Origin: a virus
DNA: 49,079 nt
Strand: one strand, 5' to 3'
IMG/VR virus record: IMGVR_UViG_3300013131_000066
Coordinates: 1-49,079 of that record
In this document: one piece after another, positions 20,230 to 28,362 of the stretch
Layout: each line of letters opens with the position of its first letter
Position numbering within the stretch: position 1 is the stretch's first letter
Made by a program: the position numbers and the translations under genes
Notes under the pieces: model-generated
The model's database searches: none
The model's input: only the letters and a program-made list of their open reading frames with translations
What the model was told of the DNA's origin: nothing

Positions 20230-20958
20230 ATGGCTGTTCTTGATTATTTTGCTGCTGTTGCTCGTAAGCGTCCATGGCAAGCAGTGCCTGTGACAAAAGG
20301 GGCGTTGACTCCTGGAAGTGAGGAGACTATTTTTCGTGCTCTTGCCATTCGCCACCTTGAACTTCCCGTGAAGGACATGCTGCTGCAGGGACTAGAGCGT
20401 GATCTGCCTGATTCGCCTGGTCTCATTGAAAGCATCTATAGCAACATGGCTGATGAAGAGCGCCATGACGAAGCACTTGGTTATGTAGCTGCTGCTCATG
20501 GCATGGACGACAAGGTCGAAGCGGAGGCTATGCGCATTCGTCAGGCATGGATTGATCATCCTGCCTTTCCCATTGTTAAAGTTGCGACAATTGAACGAAG
20601 CTTGTTTTTTACAATCCTGCCGTTTTTTCGTTTTAATGGCGACAAAGGATTGCGCACTGTTGCCAGTGACATCTCCCGCGATGAAATTTGCCACTCTTTT
20701 TGCAATACAAAGATCGCGGAAGAATCTGGCGAGGAATATAGCAATAGCTTGAATAAGTTGCGTAAAATGACTGCGCTGTGGATTTATGACAAACTTGGAT
20801 CTTCATCCAACAAATACCTTGACAAGGACTTCTGGCTGCGTCAAAGCGACAGTCTGTTCCTTAGCGGGAAAGCTCCAGAGCTGAACGAGACACGAGCTAG
20901 CACAATGCCATGTTTCTTTGAAAGCAATGCGCTAAATCTCCCAGCGTATGGTAGGTAG
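20230..20958 (+). CDS. nrdB: Ribonucleotide reductase class I beta subunit lacking the radical tyrosine
   Basis: Ferritin-like subunit that supplies the radical or oxidising metal cofactor for NrdA. Candidate metal ligands are Glu44, Glu76 and His79 (EERH), Glu122 (IERS), and Glu152 and His155 (DEICH). In the E. coli scheme the radical Tyr lies four residues after the first His; here that position is Leu83. It therefore probably uses a metal-centred oxidant, as in tyrosine-less class I enzymes. The length of 242 aa is short. The C-terminal NLPAYGR contains a Tyr that may continue the radical path. Confidence 0.85.
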   Translation: MAVLDYFAAVARKRPWQAVPVTKGALTPGSEETIFRALAIRHLELPVKDMLLQGLERDLPDSPGLIESIYSNMADEERHDEALGYVAAAHGMDDKVEAEAMRIRQAWIDHPAFPIVKVATIERSLFFTILPFFRFNGDKGLRTVASDISRDEICHSFCNTKIAEESGEEYSNSLNKLRKMTALWIYDKLGSSSNKYLDKDFWLRQSDSLFLSGKAPELNETRASTMPCFFESNALNLPAYGR

Positions 20959-21053
20959 AAATACTTAGTGCGCGGGGTCTTGCAAAGTGCTTGCTCAGGC
21001 TTAAACTACTGACGCCTCCCGCTGCAGAAAGCGTAACCACCAGGTCAGAGCCC

Positions 21054-21608
21054 ATGACAGCTTTTATTATTGCAGACACTCATTGGAGACACGCTAAAAG
21101 CTTGTCTTTCATTCAGCCCGATGGTTCCCCATTGCGTCCATTTGATTCTGTTGAAGAAATGGATGAGACAATGGTGGAAAAATGGAATTCAGTGGTTAAA
21201 GCTAAAGATATTGTATATCACCTAGGCGATGTAGCAATTCCTCGCAGTGGGCTAAAGCACTTGGCCAAGTGCAATGGGAGAAAGATTCTCATTCGCGGCA
21301 ACCATGACACCTTCAAGCTTAAAGACTATGCTGAGCATTTTGAAGACATTCGTGGCGCTCATTTTCATCAGCCAGGATCGTTAATGCTTGGTGGTCTTAT
21401 TTTCACTCACATTCCCGTGCATCCCGATAATTTGCAAGGACACTATCGAGGCTGCGTACACGGACACCTTCATTGTCATCTAGTCTTGAAGGACGGACAG
21501 ATTGACAAAAGGTATTTTAATGCTTGTGTAGAAAGAAACAATTTCACTCCAGTACCGTTGGAAAAGGTGATTGATTATTTCCATCATGGAAGAGAGGCGC
21601 ACGTTTAA
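21054..21608 (+). CDS. Calcineurin-like metallophosphoesterase (184 aa)
   Basis: The motif set is complete for a binuclear metallophosphoesterase: Asp8 and His10 (IADTHW), Asp59 (HLGDV), GNHD (82-85), His119 (FTHIPVH), and GHLH (137-140). It resembles phage and bacterial phosphatases of the YfcE/MPP type, whose substrates include nucleotides and cyclic nucleotides. ATG 21054 directly precedes the first metal motif. The gene follows the RNR pair and overlaps the next gene by 23 bases. Confidence 0.85.
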   Translation: MTAFIIADTHWRHAKSLSFIQPDGSPLRPFDSVEEMDETMVEKWNSVVKAKDIVYHLGDVAIPRSGLKHLAKCNGRKILIRGNHDTFKLKDYAEHFEDIRGAHFHQPGSLMLGGLIFTHIPVHPDNLQGHYRGCVHGHLHCHLVLKDGQIDKRYFNACVERNNFTPVPLEKVIDYFHHGREAHV

Positions 21609-21786
21609 TACTCCCATTAGAGAGCCATGGAATCCCATCATTCATCATTGCCTAAAAGCCATTGATGAACACATGAGCCTATACCTTCGCCATCGTGACC
21701 CTTGGCATCTCCAGAAGGCTGCTTTTTTGCGAAACTATATGAAAGAGCTTAAAACCTACATCCATAGAAAGGAGGGCAAATTATGA
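21586..21786 (+). CDS. Small hypothetical protein (66 aa)
   Basis: A His- and Arg-rich helical product (MEERRTFNTPIREPWNPIIH, then LRHRDPWHLQKAAFLRNYMK). ATG 21586 lies inside the 3' end of the phosphoesterase gene; an earlier start at 21571 is possible. It overlaps the next gene by ATGA. No family known. Confidence 0.55.
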   Translation: MEERRTFNTPIREPWNPIIHHCLKAIDEHMSLYLRHRDPWHLQKAAFLRNYMKELKTYIHRKEGKL

Positions 21787-21944
21787 CTGTTCTCCAATAT
21801 CGAGGCATTGCCTATTCAATGGAAGAAGAACATCAAACTTTTTCTAATTGGTGGCGTTTCATTCATCGCCCCACTTTATGGTTGGCCTATAGAGGCTTAA
21901 AATACAGACCATGTCAAGCTGATAAACAAGCCTGGAAAAGCTAA
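21783..21944 (+). CDS. DUF4278-like small protein (53 aa)
   Basis: The product starts MTVLQYRGIAYSMEEEHQTF and has a second AYRGLKYRP unit. Paired YRGxxY motifs are the signature of DUF4278, a family I know mainly from cyanobacteria and their phages. The function is unknown. ATGA coupling to the preceding gene supports it. Its last 4 bases overlap the end of a convergent minus-strand gene. Confidence 0.6.
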   Translation: MTVLQYRGIAYSMEEEHQTFSNWWRFIHRPTLWLAYRGLKYRPCQADKQAWKS

Positions 21945-22123
21945 TTGCAACTAGCCTGTCCTAAGGTTAGTTCTTTATATTCCTCTTCCCATTGCTCCTT
22001 GGCTGCCCTTGCAAGGCGAGCTTCTTCACTCATGGGGCCATAGGCCCTTCCAGCCTCTTCAATGGCCTCAGAGGCTTCTATAGCGTTCTCCCAGGCTTCT
22101 TCTGCAGCGCGTGATAAGACCAT
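21941..22123 (-). CDS. Small acidic hypothetical protein (60 aa)
   Basis: The product MVLSRAAEEAWENAIEASEA is an almost pure Ala/Glu helix ending ELTLGQASCN. It is the last gene of the leftward packaging operon and converges with the DUF4278-like gene. No function recognised. Confidence 0.5.
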   Translation of the reverse strand: MVLSRAAEEAWENAIEASEAIEEAGRAYGPMSEEARLARAAKEQWEEEYKELTLGQASCN

Positions 22124-22138
22124 GGGAGCAAAAGCTTG

Positions 22139-22200
22139 TTGCCTTGAGTCTACCTAGCTGGAGCTTATGTTGCTTCAAGCCTACTTTGCTGGGGCTTGTA
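22139..22200. repeat. Imperfect 31-base tandem duplication
   Basis: Two head-to-tail copies (22139-22169 and 22170-22200) differ at several positions. The right-hand copy contains the last codons and stop of the leftward 62-aa gene; the left-hand copy is a degenerate duplicate after that stop. Confidence 0.7.
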
Positions 22201-22369
22201 AATTGCTCATTGCTTTTAGCACTTTTTCTGCTTCATGCAATTTAGGCAATAATTGAGGCTTATAGGCATGTTCCGCTGCAAGAAGCTGCAGAGCAGTTTG
22301 TCTAGTGCTTTCCAGCAAGGCTATTAAAAAAAGTACTTCCTGCTTGGAAAGATCAATGGCAATGTTCAT
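22181..22369 (-). CDS. Small helical hypothetical protein (62 aa)
   Basis: The product MNIAIDLSKQEVLFLIALLE continues as a helix-rich sequence ending SNLQAPAK. It lies downstream of the large terminase on the same strand. It is of a size seen for small regulators or connectors, but no family is recognised. Confidence 0.55.
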   Translation of the reverse strand: MNIAIDLSKQEVLFLIALLESTRQTALQLLAAEHAYKPQLLPKLHEAEKVLKAMSNLQAPAK

Positions 22370-22410
22370 TTTTTACGAAAAAGGCAAATTCGTGAAAATT
22401 CTAACCGTGA

Positions 22411-23784
22411 TCAGCGAATGAGACTATTTATCCAGTCGATGCTATCTTCTTTAGTGGCTTCAAGAATGGCAGCAGCAAGCGCAAAGCAATAGTCATCAAT
22501 TGAACTTTCCTTCCCCCCAGTTACACTCCATTGTCCGCTTTGCCTGTATATCACACCAAGGTTTTTAAGCTGTTTAATTGCTTCTTTATGATTGGGAAGT
22601 TCAATAAGTCCTGATTGTAAAAGCTCCTTGAGCTTACCAAAAGCTTTCATTTTTGTACTCACTGACCAGGCCAGTTCCGACACGGGAAAAGACTTAGAAA
22701 GTGATTGAATGGTAGAAGCAGAGTTGTATTGGTCAAGAACAATGCTTTCAAAATCATAAAGACGATGCTGTTCTGCAATCCAAAATTCCACTTCTGCAAT
22801 ATTCACTTCCATCTTGCCTGCAATTTCAAAATTAGCATCAAATTGATGAAATTTATCGCAAACTAGTCGCTCCCCTTCATAATGCACAATGCAGGCCACG
22901 TATGAGTCGCGGCCTTTGCCTCCTCGTGCAGGGTCAAGAGCAAGTACATAGGTGCCTCGTAACTCTCGTTCAGGAATGGAAGTGGTGCGTTCTTTATTTA
23001 CTGCTGCATCTATAATTTCTGGCGATACTAATACTGAATTACTTTTCTTAAATTCAGCTCCAAATTCCACCCAGAAGTTCTCAGGATCTTTTTTTAGTGC
23101 ATTTTGTAAAAAATCACAATCAAAAGGAAGACCTGGATTCACCTCCCAAGTGGGGATTTTTTTAGCGGACATTCCCTTAAAGTCGCCACTCTCAGCTTGG
23201 GCAAAATGTTCGTAAAACACGCCATCTGCTATCCAAGGAGATGAGAGTTCAAGAATTTTACTATGAGGAGCAAACTGTGCAATGGAGGGAGAAATGGCAT
23301 CAAACAATGCTTTAGTGCCTCTATTTGCATCGCCTTCAATACCAAAAGCACATTCATCAAAAATTGCCATTGATATGGCTTTACCTCGCGAAGCTCTAGC
23401 TGATGCAGGTATGGCTTGAAATACGCAGTTGTTAGATAAGGTGATGTCAAAAGCTGTTTCTCTAACAATTTCTTGCTCTAAAGGACTGTTAACTAGCAGT
23501 TGACGAATAAAATCAAGAGCAATTTTTGCCTGCTTCAAATCGTTAGCCACTGTGCAAACATAATAGTTTTCCCCTTTTCTCACTTTTCTGCGAAAATAAT
23601 CTTCTTGACAAAAAGCCATGTAAACGGCTGCAACAGCGGCGCATGTGCTTTTTCCTGATCTACGCCCAAGACACCAAACGCCGTGGTTAATTTTTTCTTC
23701 AAACAATTGATTAAGAATTTGTTGTTGTTTGGGCCAAAGTTCTAAGCCTAAAACATGTTTAGAAAATTCCGAGCAGCGAAGCAT
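22411..23784 (-). CDS. terL: Terminase large subunit
   Basis: The packaging motor ATPase and nuclease. Walker A is LGRRSGKST (39-47), Walker B is AIFDE (140-144), and the RNase H-like nuclease acids are Asp284 (ALDPARGG), Asp351 (VLDQYNS) and Asp430/431 (SIDDY). The 457-aa length is typical. It is leftward while portal and structural genes are rightward. A nuclease-like gene overlaps its start by 26 bases. The likely small subunit is 20 kb away at 1699-2448. Confidence 0.95.
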   Translation of the reverse strand: MLRCSEFSKHVLGLELWPKQQQILNQLFEEKINHGVWCLGRRSGKSTCAAVAAVYMAFCQEDYFRRKVRKGENYYVCTVANDLKQAKIALDFIRQLLVNSPLEQEIVRETAFDITLSNNCVFQAIPASARASRGKAISMAIFDECAFGIEGDANRGTKALFDAISPSIAQFAPHSKILELSSPWIADGVFYEHFAQAESGDFKGMSAKKIPTWEVNPGLPFDCDFLQNALKKDPENFWVEFGAEFKKSNSVLVSPEIIDAAVNKERTTSIPERELRGTYVLALDPARGGKGRDSYVACIVHYEGERLVCDKFHQFDANFEIAGKMEVNIAEVEFWIAEQHRLYDFESIVLDQYNSASTIQSLSKSFPVSELAWSVSTKMKAFGKLKELLQSGLIELPNHKEAIKQLKNLGVIYRQSGQWSVTGGKESSIDDYCFALAAAILEATKEDSIDWINSLIR

Positions 23785-24268
23785 TTGCTATTTCCTCCAT
23801 TGCTCTTAACTTTGATTGTGGCATGAAATATGCAGGTCTGCCTCTGGCATAATCGGCCCAATACTTTTCATCCATTGCTTCATGTCCCCAGCACCAGCCG
23901 TGAATTAAAGTTTGCTGGTTTTCAATGGTAACAAGTACAAACTTTTTCTCAGCCTTCTCGTTTCGTTGCACTATGAGATCGTAAGAATGCTTGCTTCTGG
24001 TTTTCACGTCTATTCCTGGCAAATCATCGCTGCCACGCTTGGCTTCAGTTTCTTTGAACAAATGGTGCTTCATTCCCAAATGTGATGCCACAGCCACTTC
24101 CCCTGCTGCACCAAGCAAATGAATTTCCAAGGCTTTATCTCCTTTCCACACTCCCCTGTTCCTTCCACGTAAGCCTTTTGCTTCATTCACTCGCTGCCTC
24201 CTCATGCCTTCCTCCATGGCAATCCTGCGTTCTTCTTCCGTGAAGGTGAAAACAATGGGAGTGGGCAT
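23759..24268 (-). CDS. PD-(D/E)XK nuclease-like protein (169 aa)
   Basis: The pattern Glu57 (GAAGEVAVA), Asp82 (GSDDLPG) and Asp87-Val-Lys89 (IDVKTR) matches the PD-(D/E)XK nuclease core, with a basic N-terminal region (RGRNRGVWKG). It could resolve branched DNA before packaging or act as a restriction-like nuclease. The gene directly precedes and overlaps terL in the same transcript, which supports a packaging role. The start ATG faces the portal gene across 64 bases. Confidence 0.7.
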   Translation of the reverse strand: MPTPIVFTFTEEERRIAMEEGMRRQRVNEAKGLRGRNRGVWKGDKALEIHLLGAAGEVAVASHLGMKHHLFKETEAKRGSDDLPGIDVKTRSKHSYDLIVQRNEKAEKKFVLVTIENQQTLIHGWCWGHEAMDEKYWADYARGRPAYFMPQSKLRAMEEIANASLLGIF

Positions 24269-24288
24269 AAATAAAAAGCGTCAGTGCC

Positions 24289-24316
24289 ATCTTAGCCACG
24301 TTTAGAATGGTAGCAA
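24289..24316 (-). promoter_or_regulatory. Candidate promoter of the leftward packaging operon
   Basis: On the minus strand TTGCTA, a 16-base spacer and TAAGAT lie 20 bases upstream of the nuclease start. It sits in the 64-base divergent gap before the portal gene. Confidence 0.4.
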
Positions 24317-24332
24317 GCACATAAATGGGCAA

Positions 24333-26426
24333 ATGTCGGAAGATTTGGTAAATCTCGGTCACAATGGCAATGAAAACTTGCGTATAGACGGTCTGGTTAA
24401 TGCCCTCACTGGCATGGGCACTGGACGAGACAAGAGTCAATACACCACTGCCACTCCCATTGTCTTCCTCACTCAAGAAGAACTGGAGAATCTTTATAGC
24501 CAATGGATTCCTAAGCGCGTCATTGATATTGTTGCAGAACAATCCACGCGTAAAGGCTTTAAGGTGCTATTTGGCGGGGAAGGCGCAGCAGCGGAGGAAG
24601 TGACTGGCATTGAACAAGTGATTGAAGATTTATACATTCTTGAAAGCTTAAATTTGGTTTCTAAAAATGCTCGCTTGTTTGGAGGGGCAGTTATATTGCT
24701 TTACATTGATGATGGGCGTTCCGCTGATCAACCAGTGGACTATAAAAACATTCGTTCCATTGAAGGCTTGGAAGTGCTTGATAGATGGCAAATTGCGCCT
24801 GTTATCAATGAAGATGCACTATACGACTATTCCAAGGCAACACACTATCAAATTATTTCTGGCGACCTCATTCGACAGCCACAATTAGTAAAAATTCATA
24901 AAGACCGCATATTACGGTTTGATGGAGAGTGGCTGCCCTATCGCATTAGGCAGAGAAACTATGGATGGGGAATGAGCACGCTGCAGACTGTCTATGACAG
25001 CTTTCGCTTCTATTCCACTGGCATTAGTTCTGCTGCAACATTATTAACGGAGTTTGATATTTTTGTGCATAAACTACGCGGACTCGCTTCAATGCTTGCT
25101 GCTGGTAAAGAGAAAGACGTGAGAGATCGTTTAGTGCTGAATGATATGAGCAAAAGCATTTATCGTGGCTATGCCATTGACGCTGAAAAAGAAGAGCTTG
25201 AATTTATTAGTCGTAACTTTGGCGGCATTGGAGAAATCTTAGAAAAGCTTCGCATTGATATTATTGGCGCCTCGCAAATTCCCCATACTATTTTATTTGG
25301 AGAAAGCCCTGGAGGACTTGGCTCCACTGGTCGCAGTGAGGAGCGTGATTTTGCCAAGCATCTTGGTGACTATCAAGCTTCTCACTATAAGCGTCCTCTT
25401 CAGCATTTGATGAAAATAATTATGCTGAGCAAAGACGGTCCCACCAGTGGAAGATTGCCTGAATCTTGGCGCATCAAATTTAACGATCTCTTTGAGCTGA
25501 ACGAGCGCGAGAAGGCGGATGTGAGAGCCCGCGTGGCCGCCGTGGATGGGCGTTACATTCAGCTTGGAGTGCTCCATCCGCAGGAAGTGGCAGATGCCCG
25601 TTATGGAGGCTCTGAGTGGTCAATGGAACTCACTCTCGACCCATCGCTCCCCCGTGAACTGCCCCAGCAAGAAAATAGCCCCACCCAAGAAGGGGGTGGT
25701 TCCACCCAAAAGAGGGGTGGTTTAGCAGTGCCTCCTGGTGGCCGCGATCCACTAGACGAAGAAAATGGCACGCTTCCCATGGATGGAAGCAGAGAAGTGG
25801 AAGATAGTGCTGGCCTTTATCTGCCCCGTGATTTGGAGGAAGTAAGAGGAGATGTCGTCACTTTTGTCGATAAAGAGCTTCATCAACGTGCTGTTTCGGC
25901 AGCAAAGGCGAAATTCAAAGTATGGCCGTCAGCTTATGCAAGTGGCTATGTGGTGCAACAGTACAAGCGCATGTATAAAGAAAAGCATGGTTCCACTTCT
26001 GGCGCGTTTAAGGGAGATGCTGGTGAAATTCATGCTGATGACCTAGACAAATGGTTTAAGGAAGAATGGGTGAGGATTGGTGCCAATGGTGAAATCATGG
26101 GGCCATGTGGAGCACGAAAAGAAAGAGAAGGCAAGCCAAAGTGTCTCCCCAAGGCAAAGGCACAGGCCATGGCAAAAGAGGAGCGTGAAACTATTGTTGC
26201 TCGTAAGCGCAAAGCCGACCCCGATCCTGAAAGGAAGGGACCAGCCAAGATGGTTAGCAGCAAAGTGGACGCTATTGAGCCCATGAAAGTGGAAGGGCTC
26301 ATTCTTGGCAACATTGATGAAGAAGCCTTCATTTCTGAAGAGGACATTGACAAAGCCTTAGAAGAATGGAAGCAGGAGGCACCAGCACGCTTCAAGGACC
26401 TCTTGGAAGCTGAAGATGCTGAATGA
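24333..26426 (+). CDS. Portal protein (DUF1073-like) with extra C-terminal domain
   Basis: Forms the dodecameric DNA channel at the capsid vertex. Residues about 30-430 match DUF1073 portals (TQEELENLYSQWIPKRVIDI, ASQIPHTILFGESPGGLGST). A linker with two short repeats follows (about 445-470). Residues 500-600 (KFKVWPSAYASGYVVQQYKR, DLDKWFKEEWVRIG, GPCGARKEREGKPKCLPKAK) look like a separate small domain of the DUF5872 type seen as free proteins in cyanophages and other viruses. The acidic tail ends DLLEAEDAE. At 697 aa it is unusually long. It overlaps the next gene by 11 bases. Confidence 0.85.
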   Translation: MSEDLVNLGHNGNENLRIDGLVNALTGMGTGRDKSQYTTATPIVFLTQEELENLYSQWIPKRVIDIVAEQSTRKGFKVLFGGEGAAAEEVTGIEQVIEDLYILESLNLVSKNARLFGGAVILLYIDDGRSADQPVDYKNIRSIEGLEVLDRWQIAPVINEDALYDYSKATHYQIISGDLIRQPQLVKIHKDRILRFDGEWLPYRIRQRNYGWGMSTLQTVYDSFRFYSTGISSAATLLTEFDIFVHKLRGLASMLAAGKEKDVRDRLVLNDMSKSIYRGYAIDAEKEELEFISRNFGGIGEILEKLRIDIIGASQIPHTILFGESPGGLGSTGRSEERDFAKHLGDYQASHYKRPLQHLMKIIMLSKDGPTSGRLPESWRIKFNDLFELNEREKADVRARVAAVDGRYIQLGVLHPQEVADARYGGSEWSMELTLDPSLPRELPQQENSPTQEGGGSTQKRGGLAVPPGGRDPLDEENGTLPMDGSREVEDSAGLYLPRDLEEVRGDVVTFVDKELHQRAVSAAKAKFKVWPSAYASGYVVQQYKRMYKEKHGSTSGAFKGDAGEIHADDLDKWFKEEWVRIGANGEIMGPCGARKEREGKPKCLPKAKAQAMAKEERETIVARKRKADPDPERKGPAKMVSSKVDAIEPMKVEGLILGNIDEEAFISEEDIDKALEEWKQEAPARFKDLLEAEDAE
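25681..25720 (+). repeat. Two tandem hairpin repeats inside the portal gene
   Basis: Two 19-base copies (25681-25699 and 25702-25720), period 21, each of form CCACCC-N7-GGGTGG and able to fold as a hairpin. They encode part of the glycine-rich linker (TQEGGGSTQKRGG) between the portal core and its C-terminal domain. Confidence 0.75.
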
Positions 26427-27093
26427 TCTAAGCCAGTTCTCTGCTGCCGTTCTGTCCAGCAGAATGGACGCCGAATGGTCCTATGACCGCGTTACTGGAC
26501 GCTATAGGGACGAGCGTGGGCGTTTCTTAAGCAAAGCTGCAGTGGAGCGCATTGTTGATGGACGCATTGATAAGCTGGAGCAGTCCTTAAAGCGCTTCAC
26601 GCGCATGTTAGCTGATGGCTCCATCACCATTGACCAATGGCAAGGCAGCGTCCGGGAGGCGATTAAAACGGCTCACATTCAAGCAGCAATTATTGGTAAC
26701 GGTGGACGAAGTGGTATGGGCAGCGCAGAATATGGACTGGTGGGCCAAAAACTCCGACAAGAATACGCTTATCTTCAAAACTTTGCCAACGATCTCCTGG
26801 GGCAACGCATCTCGCAGCCAATGGCGCTGGCCCGCATTGGGCTCTATGCGCAAAGTGTTCGCGGCTCATACTGGCAGGGTAGCGAAATAAGACAGAAGGG
26901 ACAAGGCTATTCACTGATGCAGCGCATCCTTGATCCACAAGCGCAACACTGCCAGGATTGCCTTTCCTACGCAGCGCGAGGCATTGTTCCCATTGGTTCA
27001 TTACCATTGCCTGGCCAACGTTGTGAATGCAAGGCTCGATGCCGCTGTACAGTGAGGTACTTCAGGCAACAAGCGCCTGTAGTGCCTGTGTAA
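26416..27093 (+). CDS. MuF-like head morphogenesis protein (225 aa)
   Basis: Minor head proteins of this class bind the portal and help initiate capsid assembly or protect ejected DNA. The N-terminal half is helical. The C-terminus has a cysteine cluster: LDPQAQHCQDC, then RCECKARCRCTVRY, a pattern seen in MuF-type phage proteins that follow the portal. ATG 26464 (MDAEWSYD) is an alternative start. It overlaps the portal gene. Confidence 0.7.
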   Translation: MLNDLSQFSAAVLSSRMDAEWSYDRVTGRYRDERGRFLSKAAVERIVDGRIDKLEQSLKRFTRMLADGSITIDQWQGSVREAIKTAHIQAAIIGNGGRSGMGSAEYGLVGQKLRQEYAYLQNFANDLLGQRISQPMALARIGLYAQSVRGSYWQGSEIRQKGQGYSLMQRILDPQAQHCQDCLSYAARGIVPIGSLPLPGQRCECKARCRCTVRYFRQQAPVVPV

Positions 27094-27130
27094 ATTTTGC
27101 CACTATCATCGGAGGGATTCCGTTTTTCTT

Positions 27131-28354
27131 ATGGCAAAAATTCTTTTCTGTGCGGATGTTGGAGTACAAACAGGGTTTGGCAGGGTTTCGGAGTATTTAA
27201 TTCCAGCACTTGCCAAGGAGCATGAAATACACGCACTGAGCGTAAATTGGCACGGCGACCCGTCGCCCATGCAGAAGCATTGTCAAATGTATCCTGCCAT
27301 GGCACACGGCACTGATCCTTTCGGCTCCCATCGCATTGCAGAGCTTGTACAGGCAATTAAGCCAGACGTTGTTTTTATTGTTAATGACATTTGGGTGGCG
27401 ATCACCTTATACGATCAAATTGAAAAACTGAAAGAAACAATAGGCTTTAAGAGTTGTATTTACACTCCCATTGATTCTTACGGGCTATTTCCTGATTTAT
27501 TGCCAGCCGTAGATAAATGGGACCAACTCATCACTTACACGGAATTTGGCAAGCAAGAAATTGAAAAGATGGGCTACACGCGCCCCGTGGAAGTAGTGGG
27601 GCATGGCACCGACTTCACTAAGTTCTTTCCCATTGATAAAGCTCAATGCCGTAAGGAACTAGGCGTGGCGGAAGATGTTTTCATTGTTTTCAATGGCAAC
27701 AGAAATCAACCACGAAAGCGCATTGACCTAACCATTAAAGGCTTCATTAAATTTGCCAAGGATAAGCCTGATGCCAGGCTATGGCTCAACATGGGCAAAA
27801 AAGATATGGGCTGGGACATCATCAATTTGTTTAAGAGAGTGGCACGAGATGAAGGTTATGATGCCACTGGCAAAGTGATTCTTACCAGTCCGCATTTCTC
27901 CACGCATAATTGCCTTCCCATTGAACAATTAAATAAAGTGTACAATTCAGTGGACGTGGGCGTTAATTCTTGTATTGGTGAAGGATGGGGCCTGGTCAAC
28001 ACTGAACATGCCGCTACTGGTGTGGCGCAAATTGTTCCTGATCATACAAGCCTGAAAGAAATTTTTAATGATATTCCTCGCATTGCTTGCCATGGTTCCG
28101 AAACAGATAGAAACTATGGATTGGAGCGAATGCTGCCAGAGCCTGAAAGCCTAGCTGAGCTTTTGACTAATTATTATGACAATCGCCAGGCCCTTCATAC
28201 TGCAGGGCAATGGTGCTATAAACGCATCCATGAAAAGCCCTTCACTTGGCCCTCCATCACAAAGAAAATGCTTGGCATCATTAAGACACTCATTGACCAG
28301 CCAGAACAAGAGCCTGAATTCAAGGGCTTTGGTAAGCCTGCAAAAATTGCTTAA
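27131..28354 (+). CDS. GT4-like glycosyltransferase (407 aa)
   Basis: A GT-B fold sugar transferase. The N-terminal MAKILFCADVGVQTGFGRVS carries the glycine-rich acceptor loop. VVGHGTDFTKFFP (155-167) and VFNGNRNQPRKRID (about 186-199) are typical of the second lobe, and SCIGEGWGLVNTEHAATG (about 278-295) is the donor-binding E-x7-E region. A strong GGAGGGATT Shine-Dalgarno precedes ATG 27131. It heads a four-gene glycan cassette placed between head genes, so virion protein glycosylation is a reasonable inference. Confidence 0.85.
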   Translation: MAKILFCADVGVQTGFGRVSEYLIPALAKEHEIHALSVNWHGDPSPMQKHCQMYPAMAHGTDPFGSHRIAELVQAIKPDVVFIVNDIWVAITLYDQIEKLKETIGFKSCIYTPIDSYGLFPDLLPAVDKWDQLITYTEFGKQEIEKMGYTRPVEVVGHGTDFTKFFPIDKAQCRKELGVAEDVFIVFNGNRNQPRKRIDLTIKGFIKFAKDKPDARLWLNMGKKDMGWDIINLFKRVARDEGYDATGKVILTSPHFSTHNCLPIEQLNKVYNSVDVGVNSCIGEGWGLVNTEHAATGVAQIVPDHTSLKEIFNDIPRIACHGSETDRNYGLERMLPEPESLAELLTNYYDNRQALHTAGQWCYKRIHEKPFTWPSITKKMLGIIKTLIDQPEQEPEFKGFGKPAKIA

Positions 28355-28362
28355 TTTCTCCT

